Assembly (NCBI GenBank): GCA_030065855.1
Contig: JASJCT010000031.1
Location: forward strand, 1-59,157
Source: Myxococcota bacterium
GTDB lineage: Bacteria > Myxococcota_A > Polyangia > JAAYKL01
DNA: 59,157 bases
Reading direction: 5' to 3'
How positions within the stretch are numbered: the first letter of the stretch is position 1; each line of letters begins with the position of its first letter. Shown here in pieces: positions 26,308-35,550 of this stretch. Both the position numbers and the translations under genes were made by a program. The notes beneath the pieces are model-generated. The model saw nothing but the letters and a program-made list of their open reading frames with translations. It had not been told where the DNA came from and searched no databases.

Positions 26308-27516
26308 ATGATTCGCCCGAAAAGTACAACAAGAGGTCAAGAACATCTATCCAGAGTGGAATCATTGCTTGGGGAAGACGATGCCTTGACGCGGGATCTT
26401 TTAACGCGTTGTATCGCCTCATTAAACGACAAGAGAGATGAGGATGATTTAAGCGACGATCACCCGCAGGAACACCTTCGGGAACAGGTGTTTCCCACGT
26501 TTTCAACGGATTGGTCAATCCCCGTCACTGGGGATCACAAGGTTTGCTTAGGGCCTCGAGAGAAGGATCCCATAAGAGATACACACGATGTGCTCTATAC
26601 AATGGGCCATATTAATCCGGTTACGCCACAAATCATAAGTGCCAATGCCTCCGATACAATAGCTGCATCTTTTGATCCAGATGCGCTCAGGTTGCGCCTC
26701 GAGTCGATTCTTCGATTGGCGACCTTTGAACAGGACCACCATACCGAGAGCACCGCACTGCGAGATCGGGAGCTCGCACAAGTGGCCTGCGCCTTGGCAA
26801 CGATGCTTCCCCGTGCCAGAAGTGGGCCAGATGTTAATTTAGGATGGATATTCAAACCCAGCGCATTTGTTGGTGGTGATTTATTTAATGTAACTCAAAT
26901 TGATAATCATCGACTCGGCTTGTTTGGCTTTGATGTGGTTGGACACGGGGTAAACGCCGCATTGTTCGCCGTAGGTCTAGGGAGTATTCTTCGCCCCAGG
27001 CCCGGCTCGGATGCATCGCTCAAAGATGTTCTAGCTCCGAATTATCTCGGTGAGCCAAAGTTATTGGCAGAATATCTGAATGAAGTATTCCCTCTCAAGC
27101 CGCCGATGGACATGTATTTTACATTGTTCTATGCCGTAATCGACCAACATCAAAGAAAAATGAAATGGATTCGAGCGGGACACCCACCGCCTGTGTTTTA
27201 CGGTGACGACCAGTGTACCCTGCTCCAAGATGGAGATCCCCCGATTGGTTTCTTTCAGGGATACAAATTTACCGAATACGAGCGTGACTTTGAGCGGGGT
27301 GATCGATTGTTTGTTTATTCGGACGGTTTGACCGAGGCGCGCAATGCCAGCTCCCAGATGTTCGGCGTAGACCGCCTGATGTCAATTATCGCTGCAAAAA
27401 ACAATAATCCGATCAATTCAGTGGTTCATGAGATTGAAGAAGAAGTTTTAAATTATAGTGGAAGTAGCAGGTTTGAGGACGATTTGAGCCTGCTAGCACT
27501 AGAATTTGTAAAATGA
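26308..27516 (+). CDS. PP2C-family (SpoIIE/RsbU-like) serine phosphatase
   Basis: 402 residues. The first 170 residues form a hydrophilic, probably helical sensory or docking part without a known domain. The phosphatase domain shows FKPSAFVGGDLFNV (metal-binding GGD), GFDVVGHGVNAALFAVGL (the usual DVSGHG becomes DVVGHG), SDGLTEARN, and the C-terminal EDDLSLLALEF. It should dephosphorylate the STAS protein encoded upstream and thereby control the kinase. It has no membrane segment. It is followed by the acyl carrier protein gene after 78 bases. Confidence 0.83.
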   Translation: MIRPKSTTRGQEHLSRVESLLGEDDALTRDLLTRCIASLNDKRDEDDLSDDHPQEHLREQVFPTFSTDWSIPVTGDHKVCLGPREKDPIRDTHDVLYTMGHINPVTPQIISANASDTIAASFDPDALRLRLESILRLATFEQDHHTESTALRDRELAQVACALATMLPRARSGPDVNLGWIFKPSAFVGGDLFNVTQIDNHRLGLFGFDVVGHGVNAALFAVGLGSILRPRPGSDASLKDVLAPNYLGEPKLLAEYLNEVFPLKPPMDMYFTLFYAVIDQHQRKMKWIRAGHPPPVFYGDDQCTLLQDGDPPIGFFQGYKFTEYERDFERGDRLFVYSDGLTEARNASSQMFGVDRLMSIIAAKNNNPINSVVHEIEEEVLNYSGSSRFEDDLSLLALEFVK

Positions 27517-27594
27517 CACGAAGACGGGCGATCGCGATCAGATGGCCTGTTTTCTAGCACCAACAGCGACTCCAAAAGAAGCTCTTCGGGTATC

Positions 27595-27855
27595 ATGAAA
27601 GAAAAACTGCGAACCTTCATCATTGATAATTTCATGTTCGGCGATCAGGACGCCTCGCTTGACGACAGTGCTTCGTTTCTCGATACGGGGATTGTCGATT
27701 CAACGGGGATCTTAGAACTCGTGGCGTTTATTGAAGGCGAGTTTAAGATCAATGTAAGAGATGAGGATCTCATACCGGAGAATTTTGACTCCATCGATAG
27801 GATTGTCACGTATGTTAACAGCAGGTTACAGGATCAACCCTCAAAAAACTCCTAG
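27595..27855 (+). CDS. Acyl carrier protein
   Basis: 86 residues, acidic helical bundle with the phosphopantetheine serine at residue 36 in TGIVDSTGILEL, and the usual following helix (VAFIEGEFKINVRDEDLIPENFDSI). It is a dedicated carrier that would be loaded by the adjacent AMP ligase. It resembles the stand-alone carriers found with acyl ligases in polysaccharide loci rather than fatty-acid AcpP. Start ATG at 27595 has no strong ribosome site. Twenty bases later the ligase starts, so the two are cotranscribed. Confidence 0.88.
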   Translation: MKEKLRTFIIDNFMFGDQDASLDDSASFLDTGIVDSTGILELVAFIEGEFKINVRDEDLIPENFDSIDRIVTYVNSRLQDQPSKNS

Positions 27856-27875
27856 GAGTATCAAGGTGGCCAAAC

Positions 27876-29417
27876 ATGCTGGTACAAGAGTTCCTCGAGA
27901 ATAGCGCTGACCGCCTGCCAAATAAACCAGCGATCATTTGTGGAAAAAAACGCATCACCTACGCTGACATCAATGCTGCGGCCAATCAGATGGCCCGCGC
28001 CTTACGCGATGCAGGGGTGGCCTATGGGGATCGGGTCGCAATTCTCATGGATAATTCGATTGAGGCGGTCATTGCCATCTGGGCGATTCTCAAGGCAGAT
28101 GCTGTTTTCCTGGTGATCAATCCAACTACGAAAAAACGAAAAATATTGTATATCTTAGATAATTGTCGCGTATCCGCGCTTATGGTTCAAGATACAAAAT
28201 GGCAACAATCAAAGATATCGACAGATGAAGCCCCGAGCCTCAAGGCCGTTATTGTCAGCGGCGAAAACCGGCAAACAGCTGACGATGAAAATCCGTTGAT
28301 TGCATCCTGGCAAGACGTTAAAGAAAAACAGTCGACTGACCAGCTGCCGACCCAGGCAATCGATATTGATCTGGCCGCACTCATCTACACCTCTGGGACG
28401 ACTGGAAATCCCAAGGGGGTCATGTTGACCCATCACAACATCGTCTCTGCATCGACGTCTATAACTGAATACTTGGAAAATGTTGAAGATGATATCGTTT
28501 TAAGTGTGCTGCCCCTGTCATTTGATTACGGCCTCTACCAGATACTGATGGCCGCGCAATTCGGCGGTACTGTTGTATTGGAACGCAATTATCTCTTTCC
28601 CCAAGCGATCATCGATACGCTGAAAAGGGAACACGTGACCGGCTTTCCCATCGTGCCGACCATTATGTCAATTCTCCTTAAAATGAATGAACTGAACGAT
28701 GATGGGTTGGCTTCTCTAAGATATATTTCCAGCACTGCGGCCGCGCTGCCGGCCAATCACATTGTCGCTTTTCAAGAACGGTTTCCTAACGTGGCGATCT
28801 ATTCCATGTACGGGCTTACTGAATGCAAGCGCGTATCGTACCTCCCGCCGGATCAAATAAGGCTGCGTCCAGACTCGGTCGGCCGCGGTATGCCGAATGA
28901 GCAAGTCTATTTGGTAGATGAGAACGGGGAGGAAATCAAAGAACACGGTGTGATTGGCGAGCTGGTCATCAGAGGGGCTAATGTGTCACGGGGATACTGG
29001 GAAATGCCTGAGGAAACTGCCAGGATACTGAAACCTGGAAAATTTCCCGGTGAGCAGGTGCTCTATTCGGGCGATCTGTTCAAGCGCGATGAGGAGGGTT
29101 ATCTCTATTTTGTATCGCGTAAGGACGACATTATAAAAAGCCGCGGTGAAAAGGTGAGTCCGCGTGAGGTAGAGAGTGTTCTCTATGAACTTGAGGACGT
29201 CACCGAAGCGGCAGTGATAGGTGTTGCAGACGAGTTGCTGGGGCAAGCAATAAAGGCGTTTGTGGCGCTTGTGGAAGGCTCTAAGCTTACAGAAAAGGAA
29301 CTCCTCGCGCACTGCGCAAAGCATCTCGAAAGTTTTATGATTCCCAAGTTGGTCGAGATTCGGGCCTCCTTACCCAGAACGTCGTCTGGAAAAATCGAAA
29401 AGAAAGGCCTGAAGTAA
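27876..29417 (+). CDS. Acyl-AMP ligase (ANL superfamily)
   Basis: 513 residues. All the adenylating-enzyme core motifs are present: AALIYTSGTTGNPKGVMLTH (P-loop), YSMYGLTECKRVSYLPP, GELVIRGANVSRGYW, YSGDLFKRDEEGYLYFVSRKDDIIKSRGEKVSPREVE, and the final catalytic lysine in LPRTSSGKIEKKG. It should activate a carboxylic acid as the AMP ester and load it onto the neighbouring carrier protein or CoA. Start ATG at 27876 follows AAGGTGG. Similar ligases occur in exosortase-associated polysaccharide loci, but no exosortase is visible here. The acid substrate is unknown. Confidence 0.87.
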   Translation: MLVQEFLENSADRLPNKPAIICGKKRITYADINAAANQMARALRDAGVAYGDRVAILMDNSIEAVIAIWAILKADAVFLVINPTTKKRKILYILDNCRVSALMVQDTKWQQSKISTDEAPSLKAVIVSGENRQTADDENPLIASWQDVKEKQSTDQLPTQAIDIDLAALIYTSGTTGNPKGVMLTHHNIVSASTSITEYLENVEDDIVLSVLPLSFDYGLYQILMAAQFGGTVVLERNYLFPQAIIDTLKREHVTGFPIVPTIMSILLKMNELNDDGLASLRYISSTAAALPANHIVAFQERFPNVAIYSMYGLTECKRVSYLPPDQIRLRPDSVGRGMPNEQVYLVDENGEEIKEHGVIGELVIRGANVSRGYWEMPEETARILKPGKFPGEQVLYSGDLFKRDEEGYLYFVSRKDDIIKSRGEKVSPREVESVLYELEDVTEAAVIGVADELLGQAIKAFVALVEGSKLTEKELLAHCAKHLESFMIPKLVEIRASLPRTSSGKIEKKGLK

Positions 29418-29585
29418 ATTCCACAAGCCACCCCGTGAGCGAGGGATACGAAATGCCACGGCATTCGAGGCGCGAGCGCTATAAGGCAAGACGAATGGCG
29501 TGATCAATTAAGCAATATGCGTGTCCAATTGCCAAAGGAGCCCGGTCGGTTACACTATAGGCGTGGACAAGAGATGCTGTAAACT

Positions 29586-30140
29586 ATGAATATCATTCAA
29601 ACAGAGCGTCAGCTAAACCTCCGTAAACTCAGCAAACAGCTCGTTGGTTGCATTTCTGAGGTATCGGCCAAACGGATAATGGTTACCTCGCCTAAAGATG
29701 GGGATGGCAAGTCGCGCTTCGTGGCAGAGATTAACGAGCAAGTGTGCCATTTGGGGCACAGGCCATTCACCGTGATGGATGCGCGCGATCTGCTGACCAA
29801 CCCACCACCTATTGAAGAAGATAATGTCGTCATCGTGCGGAGCCCATCTTTTATGGCGCCGGGTGGACTCGTTACCATGCCCAATCGCTGGATTCGCTTT
29901 TTCGACGCAGCCATCGTTGTCGTGGCATCCCGTCGCACGCGGGCCAAAGAGCTGAAACAGCTTGTCGGCTGGCTTGAGAGCTCTGGCATTGAACATATCT
30001 GGCCTGTTTGGAACGAGCACCTGACACCCTCGATTATCGAGTCAGTCAAACGTTTCTTTCGGGCTCCAAGGCGAAATAGATCGCCTAGCGCGATTGCAAT
30101 CGAACAAAAAGAGCTGGTGGAAAATGACAAAGTCACCTGA
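29586..30140 (+). CDS. Degenerate bacterial tyrosine-kinase-like P-loop ATPase
   Basis: 184 residues, similar in plan to CpsD/BY-kinase domains: Walker A SPKDGDGKS at about 35-43 and a stretch FTVMDARDL in the Walker A' position. The expected Walker B DTPP is replaced by IVRSPSF, and the C-terminus has Arg/Lys-rich sequence but no tyrosine cluster. It thus probably lacks autophosphorylation and may serve as a regulatory partner. Its last 17 bases overlap the Wzz gene (start 30124), as expected for a translationally coupled Wzz-kinase pair. The 168-bp gap upstream includes the small palindrome ATGCCACGGCAT at 29453-29464. Confidence 0.65.
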   Translation: MNIIQTERQLNLRKLSKQLVGCISEVSAKRIMVTSPKDGDGKSRFVAEINEQVCHLGHRPFTVMDARDLLTNPPPIEEDNVVIVRSPSFMAPGGLVTMPNRWIRFFDAAIVVVASRRTRAKELKQLVGWLESSGIEHIWPVWNEHLTPSIIESVKRFFRAPRRNRSPSAIAIEQKELVENDKVT

Positions 30141-31593
30141 TCTAACCAAAATTGACTTTCGCTTGCTTTTCCAAGCGGTTCGCTACCGCTGGAAAGTTGT
30201 CGCACTATTCGCGGTGGTCGTACCTGCTGCCATGTGGCTCGCAAGGGATATTTTACCGAGTAAATACAGGGCCCAAGCAGAGCTGTTTGTGCAAAACAGT
30301 GTCGACGTGAACCCCTTTCTCGAAGACTTGAGAGTTGACTGGTCTGTCAATGATCGATTGCCTCTCATTCAAAGTGTGATCCGCAGTCGAGAGACCCTTG
30401 AAAAGGTGCTACGAGATATCGGAGAACTCGAAGAAAAGGCAGATAACAAGGCCATTGAATTTGCTATTTCTGATTTGAGGAGCCGGATTACCGTTTTGAG
30501 CATGGGTGGGGGATTGGTGAGAATCAACGTTGTTGGAAAGTCTCCTGACCAGTGTTACGACGCGATCACGCGGCTGCTGGACGTGGCTGTCGACACGATG
30601 CTGAGACCACAAAAGGACGGTCTCAAGGAGGCGAGCCAGTTTTTAGAGAAACAGATAGACGAGATCAGAGATGAATTGACCGGTATAGAAGGCGCCATAC
30701 AGTCCTTTAAGGAGGACAACGCAGCCGAGCTTCCCGAAGTCTATCAAGTAAACATGACTTCTTATATCGACACTAAAAGCGCGTTGCTCAGAGCCAAGGC
30801 AGATTTGCGCGCTGCGCAACAGCGAAAATCAACACTGGGAGCCAGGCTGAGGCTTTACAACCCGGTCGCCCGAGAGCTCGAGTCCCGCCTTGTCCAAGCT
30901 CAGACACAGCTCGGAGAACTGCGGGCGAGATACAGGGATGATCACCCGGAAGTGGTTGCCTTGCTCGCGCGCATTAATGATCTCAAAAAGGAGCGCAAGG
31001 CCGCAAATATAGAGAGCGGAGCGCTCGATATGAATGAATTAGAGAGCATGGCCAGGCTGGAAACAGAGATGAGATCCCAGCAGAGTGAAGGACCATCGTC
31101 CGTGTCGCAAAGGTCCAGTGACATTATGACCAGCGACCTTCTGGAATACCGGGCATTGCTCGCTGAAATCTCATCTCTTCGGGGAGAGGCGTCAGCACTT
31201 GAGCATCAAAGTAAAGAGACAATGGAATCTGTTAAATCATTTCCAGCGACCGAGCGGACACTCCAGCAGCTGGTTCGGGATAAGAGCGTCAAGGAAAGTA
31301 TTTATACCAATTTGCTGGCCAAGTGGGAAGATGCCCGTGTGACACAAGCCCTGGGCATTTTCGATGAATCCAACCAGATATGGCTCGTAGAAGAGCCTCG
31401 CCGTCCGGTGCATCCGATCGGCATTACGTTCAAATGGCTCTTCTCATTGGCATTGGTCGCGGGTGTTTTACTCGGACTTATCGTGGCAATTATCAAGGAG
31501 TTCTTAACCTTATACGTCCGCGGACCAGGGGATGTGGAGAACCTGTTGGGATCACCAGTGATCGGTGTCATGCCCAATTTACACCGTCTCTAA
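30124..31593 (+). CDS. Wzz/GNVR-type polysaccharide chain-length and export co-polymerase
   Basis: 489 residues. Two flanking membrane helices (WKVVALFAVVVPAAMWLA near residue 25, FKWLFSLALVAGVLLGLIVAII near 455) surround a long periplasmic coiled coil, with the GNVR-like part FPATERTLQQLVRDKSVKESIYTNLLAKWEDA and a Pro-rich VEEPRRPVHPIG before the second helix. It sets glycan chain length and links to export. ATG at 30124 follows GGTGG and overlaps the upstream ATPase gene. Its stop is immediately followed by the next gene's ATG. Confidence 0.87.
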   Translation: MTKSPDLTKIDFRLLFQAVRYRWKVVALFAVVVPAAMWLARDILPSKYRAQAELFVQNSVDVNPFLEDLRVDWSVNDRLPLIQSVIRSRETLEKVLRDIGELEEKADNKAIEFAISDLRSRITVLSMGGGLVRINVVGKSPDQCYDAITRLLDVAVDTMLRPQKDGLKEASQFLEKQIDEIRDELTGIEGAIQSFKEDNAAELPEVYQVNMTSYIDTKSALLRAKADLRAAQQRKSTLGARLRLYNPVARELESRLVQAQTQLGELRARYRDDHPEVVALLARINDLKKERKAANIESGALDMNELESMARLETEMRSQQSEGPSSVSQRSSDIMTSDLLEYRALLAEISSLRGEASALEHQSKETMESVKSFPATERTLQQLVRDKSVKESIYTNLLAKWEDARVTQALGIFDESNQIWLVEEPRRPVHPIGITFKWLFSLALVAGVLLGLIVAIIKEFLTLYVRGPGDVENLLGSPVIGVMPNLHRL

Positions 31594-32736
31594 ATGTGGG
31601 TGATTGCCAGTGCGGTTTTCTTTGGTGCGCTTTTTTTTGTCTCTTATACATATATTGGATATCCGATACTCATTAAATGCCTTTCAGTTCTAAGACCAAC
31701 TACTCCGAAAAGAAGCGCTATCAATCCGACCGTTTCGATCATCCTCGCGGCGAGGAATGAGGCGGCGGTTATCGGATCAAAAATAAAAAACCTTCTCGAC
31801 CTCGAATACGAGCCGGACAAGTTACAGATAATCGTTATCAATGACGGATCCACTGACGACATGGGTGACGTCGTGGCGGGCTTTTCCGATTCTCGCATCG
31901 AGCAAATTAACCTCGAAGCGCACTTGGGAAAACCGACCGCCATCAATCGGGGTGTTCGACATGCCAGAGGTGACATCCTCTTGTTTTGCGATGCCCGCCA
32001 GAAAGTAGACCAGGAGGCATTGCGTACTCTGGTGTCGACCTTTGCCGACAAATCGGTCGGCTGCGCAAGCGGCGAGCTAATTATCGGTTCGAGCAAAGGC
32101 CCGGGCATTTATTGGAAATACGAAAAAATAATCCGAATGGCAGAGTCCTCATTCGATTCTGTTTGCGGCGCGACCGGTGCATTTTTCGCCGCTCGTCGTG
32201 AATTGTTTAGCGATATACCAGCTGATTGTTTGCTAGACGATGTCTTTACCCCAATGCAGATTGCACTAAAGGGATTTAGGGTTGTTTTTGAGCCAGGTGC
32301 CCGGGTATTTGATAGGGAGGCAGATCTAAGTGGTGAGCTCAAAAGAAAAACCCGCACGCTTACAGGGAATTATCAGCTGTTGGACTTACTGCCCAACATC
32401 CTCAATCCATTTAAAAATAGACTTTTTTTCCAGTATGTCTCTCATAAAATAAATCGACTGTTATGCCCCTATGCGCTGATAGGTTTTTTTGCTTCAAATA
32501 TCTATCTGTTAAAAATACACACACCTGTGTGGCCGCTGTACCTCTCGACCTTTCTCAGTCAAGTCGTCTTTTACGGCTTGGCATGCTGGGGTGCGCTCAA
32601 GGGGCACCGGGCAAACCGCTTTGCCCGTTTCGCCAACACCTTTGTCGTACTGAATCTGGCGGCGATACTCGGTTGTTATCGTTACTTGAGAAGGGATTTT
32701 ACATGGCTTGCGGATCGGACTCCCCCAACGCAATGA
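31594..32736 (+). CDS. Family 2 glycosyltransferase with C-terminal membrane helices
   Basis: 380 residues. An N-terminal membrane segment precedes a GT-A domain: PTVSIILAARNEAAVIGSKI, IIVINDGSTDDMGDV, GDILLFCDARQ (where the family usually has DAD), CGATGAFFAARRELF and DDVFTPMQIALKGFRVVFEP. Four C-terminal hydrophobic segments follow. This plan matches processive or chain-initiating glycosyltransferases of exopolysaccharide loci. The start directly abuts the Wzz stop codon (no gap), so the two are coupled. Confidence 0.85.
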   Translation: MWVIASAVFFGALFFVSYTYIGYPILIKCLSVLRPTTPKRSAINPTVSIILAARNEAAVIGSKIKNLLDLEYEPDKLQIIVINDGSTDDMGDVVAGFSDSRIEQINLEAHLGKPTAINRGVRHARGDILLFCDARQKVDQEALRTLVSTFADKSVGCASGELIIGSSKGPGIYWKYEKIIRMAESSFDSVCGATGAFFAARRELFSDIPADCLLDDVFTPMQIALKGFRVVFEPGARVFDREADLSGELKRKTRTLTGNYQLLDLLPNILNPFKNRLFFQYVSHKINRLLCPYALIGFFASNIYLLKIHTPVWPLYLSTFLSQVVFYGLACWGALKGHRANRFARFANTFVVLNLAAILGCYRYLRRDFTWLADRTPPTQ

Positions 32737-32836
32737 CCCAGTAGGGGATGTTTGCGACAATATGGATTGACATCATCCCTACTATCGGGGTGTAATATGA
32801 TTATTCATTATGTGTGGACAGAGAGGACTGCTAAAA

Positions 32837-34495
32837 ATGTTACGACGAAGGTTTTTTTTGTTTATTCTTGCTCTTGCCGGCATCTTGGCGTGTTCAGTCA
32901 CTGATCCCGAGAACGATCGAATCTGTGAACCCGGTGCCACACAGCCGTGTGTTTGCATCAGTGGAAGCATAGGAGCACAAGTGTGCAACCCAACGGGAAC
33001 GGGCTGGGAAGACTGTGATTGTTCGGGTGAGGATTTAGACACGGGAACGGGCACAGATACAGAAACCGGTTTAGACACAGAAACTGGTACAGACACAGAA
33101 ACCGGATCAGATACAGAAACTGGTTCAGATACAGAGACTGGTTCAGACACAGAAACCGGATCAGATACAGAAACTGGTACAGACACAGAAACCGGATCAG
33201 ATACAGAAACTGGTTCAGATACAGAGACTGGTTCAGACACAGAGACTGGTTCAGATACAGAGACTGGTTCAGACACAGAGACTGGTTCAGACACAGAGAC
33301 TGGTTCAGACACAGATAGTGATACTGGCACGGATACAGAGACAGATACCGGAGAGATCGGAGATGCCAAGATAAGAGGCGTCGTGAAATCGGCATCGGGC
33401 TTTCCTATCTCAGGGGCCCTTGTTTATCTAACTTCAGGCTTGGGAACGGACATTCCCTACGAGGCTTACTGCAACGAAGGCGACGAAGTGCCCTATGGAC
33501 AATGGACTGTTTCAAACGCAGACGGTACCTGGGCAATCCAGACGGCTCTGACAGGCACGTTCAATATTGTCACTCGGAAAGGAGATTTTCAGCGCGTCCG
33601 GGAACTCCAAGTCATAGGCGGCCCGGAATTTCAAGACGTCCCCGAATCTCTGACTACCCTGCCCGGTGCCAATAGCGATGATCAATTGGATAGGATACCG
33701 GACTACGCAGTGCTCATGAACACGATGGACTATCCAGAAGATCTCTTAGCGAGGATGGGCCTGGGCGAGCTCGATAGCAGCGGTGACCTGGTGCATGGAA
33801 CAGAGCAATTTGATTTGTATAACCATGCTGGTTCTTCACCCTCAGCTGTGGGCGACGCAACCCAGCTATTTGAGGCCCAGGAAAACCTCGACACCTACCA
33901 CATGATCTTTTTCCCTTGTATTTGCAGCGGTTTTAATCTCGCAAACAATGCTGCAATGCTCCGTCAATATCTCGAAGTCGGGGGCAAGATGTATGCTTCC
34001 TGCTGGGCTGGACATTGGGCAGAGCAGACATTGCCTGACGTCATTGATTTCAACGGCGCCGATGTAGGCTCCAATCCTGGCAATGTGGGCGTTTACGATA
34101 CCGCAGGCAGTATTCTAGACGATGAAATGCGCGCCTGGCTGTCCGTTGTTCAGCCAAATGAGAATCTAGATCATTATCCACTAACAGATGCGTGGATTAA
34201 CATCGAGAGCATCTCAGATACTGCCTATGACGGCTACGGGGTGGTGGTAAATGACGACGGCACTGTGGACTATTTCACCGGACCGGTGATACCGAGCATC
34301 TGGGTCAATGACGTAGAGCGCTTTCCAGGCAGCCCCATGAACACGACATTCCCCTATGGATGCGGCAAGGTCTTTTACTCCACCTTCCACGTTACCACGT
34401 CTTCGTCCAGCGATATCGACCCCCAGGAATGGATTTTAATATATTTGTTCTACGAAGTCGGGGCGTACTTAGGAACACCCCGGGTCATTTTCTAA
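32837..34495 (+). CDS. Lipoprotein with (TETGSD)n linker and a ThuA-like C-terminal domain
   Basis: 552 residues. ATG at 32837 (GAGAGGA upstream) starts a signal peptide ending LALAGILAC, Cys19. A disulphide-rich motif CEPGATQPCVCISGSIGAQVC..CDC comes next, common in myxobacterial surface proteins. A linker of about 100 residues follows, made of hexapeptides TETGSD or close variants (18-bp units). After it lies a beta-sandwich of the carboxypeptidase-regulatory type (GVVKSASGFPISGALVYLTSG) and a C-terminal alpha/beta domain in which YHMIFFPCICSG and YLEVGGKMYASCWAGHWAEQ suggest a glutamine-amidotransferase or ThuA-like fold. Enzyme activity is not established. Confidence 0.65.
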   Translation: MLRRRFFLFILALAGILACSVTDPENDRICEPGATQPCVCISGSIGAQVCNPTGTGWEDCDCSGEDLDTGTGTDTETGLDTETGTDTETGSDTETGSDTETGSDTETGSDTETGTDTETGSDTETGSDTETGSDTETGSDTETGSDTETGSDTETGSDTDSDTGTDTETDTGEIGDAKIRGVVKSASGFPISGALVYLTSGLGTDIPYEAYCNEGDEVPYGQWTVSNADGTWAIQTALTGTFNIVTRKGDFQRVRELQVIGGPEFQDVPESLTTLPGANSDDQLDRIPDYAVLMNTMDYPEDLLARMGLGELDSSGDLVHGTEQFDLYNHAGSSPSAVGDATQLFEAQENLDTYHMIFFPCICSGFNLANNAAMLRQYLEVGGKMYASCWAGHWAEQTLPDVIDFNGADVGSNPGNVGVYDTAGSILDDEMRAWLSVVQPNENLDHYPLTDAWINIESISDTAYDGYGVVVNDDGTVDYFTGPVIPSIWVNDVERFPGSPMNTTFPYGCGKVFYSTFHVTTSSSSDIDPQEWILIYLFYEVGAYLGTPRVIF

Positions 34496-34559
34496 CCTTT
34501 CTCCAATATTCCAGCTAAATTGCATTTTGAAAGATTTCTACATCATATTTGCTTGGTAT

Positions 34560-35510
34560 CTACAACCCGTCAATAAACCAGCGCAAGGAAAGCCCGCAGG
34601 TTGCAGTGAGGATGAGGGTGGCCCACATCAGTCGGTTTGCCCAAAGAATGTGATCGGGCCGCAGCAAATCATGCGTTTCGCCGATGCTCGGACGATTGTG
34701 CGCTTGACCAAAATAGATGTTCGTTCCTCCAAGTCGAACCCCGAGCGCGCCAGCCATGGCCGCCTCTGGATGCCCACTATTGGGGCTTGGATGGCGCTTT
34801 CGGTCGCGGAGAAAAGTTCGCAGTGAACGCCTTGTTCCCATTCCTAGAAGCGAGGCAGCCAAAACCATGAACGCGCCGGTTATTCGCGCCGGAATAAAAT
34901 TCGCTGCGTCGTCGAGGCGCGCCGAAGCCCATCCGAATTGGGCGTATCGCTCATCGGTGTATCCAAAGATGGCGTCTAGCGTATTTATTGCCTTGTACAC
35001 GACCGCGCCAACCGGACCGAACGCTATGGCAAACAGCAAGGGCGCTGTCACACCGTCGCTCGTGCTCTCGGCCACGCTCTCCACTGTCGCGCGGACCAGG
35101 CCCTCCTCGTCGAGGGCGTTCGTATCCCGACTGACCAGCATTGCGACCCGATTCCTAGCAAGGGAAATATTGCCGTCGACGAGCGCGCGATACACCCGGT
35201 TCGCGTGGCCCGCCAAATCCCTTGCGGCAAGGCAGGTATAGATGATGAGTATCGATATGACGTCTGCAGCAATTGGATGAATTCGTCCCGCGCCCCAGAC
35301 CAATAGCCATGCACTAGAAGCGGTTGCTGCGATAACTGCTACTGCGACAAAGGTCCCGGCGAGGCGAGACAATGGGAACGCGCGCCGAATCGGCCTTTCA
35401 AGGGCATGCGCCATCCACGCTATCCCTGTGACCGGATGGGGCAGCCATCTGGGATCTCCGATGAGCAGGTCCAGGGCGAGGGCTGCTATGACTTGAAATT
35501 CGATCCTCAT
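34560..35510 (-). CDS. cbiB: Adenosylcobinamide-phosphate synthase (CbiB/CobD)
   Basis: 316-residue membrane enzyme that attaches aminopropanol phosphate to adenosylcobyric acid in cobamide synthesis. Family sequences seen: LLIGDPRWLPHPVTGIAWM near the N-terminus, VESVAESTSDGVTAPLLF, AINTLDAIFGYTDERYAQFGWASARLDD, and the late NSGHPEAAMAGALGVRLGG. About seven hydrophobic segments. It is the last gene of a leftward transcript that begins with tusA, the kinase gene lying 40 bases upstream. Named cbiB here, cobD in Pseudomonas usage. Confidence 0.93.
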   Translation of the reverse strand: MRIEFQVIAALALDLLIGDPRWLPHPVTGIAWMAHALERPIRRAFPLSRLAGTFVAVAVIAATASSAWLLVWGAGRIHPIAADVISILIIYTCLAARDLAGHANRVYRALVDGNISLARNRVAMLVSRDTNALDEEGLVRATVESVAESTSDGVTAPLLFAIAFGPVGAVVYKAINTLDAIFGYTDERYAQFGWASARLDDAANFIPARITGAFMVLAASLLGMGTRRSLRTFLRDRKRHPSPNSGHPEAAMAGALGVRLGGTNIYFGQAHNRPSIGETHDLLRPDHILWANRLMWATLILTATCGLSLRWFIDGL

Positions 35511-35550
35511 CTAGGTGCAGTAGCATATACCCTGTGTGACGAGGAAGACG

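Noticed and set aside
29453..29464. Palindrome ATGCCACGGCAT as an operator for the kinase-like/Wzz genes
   Set aside because: Short, in a 168-bp gap without a visible promoter; could be chance or a dispersed repeat.
33035..33330. CRISPR-like direct repeats
   Set aside because: The 18-bp units are contiguous, in frame, with no spacers; they encode a protein linker.
32782..33395. Minus-strand frames of Val-Ser and Tyr-Leu repeats
   Set aside because: Antisense shadow of the TETGSD linker of the lipoprotein at 32837-34495.
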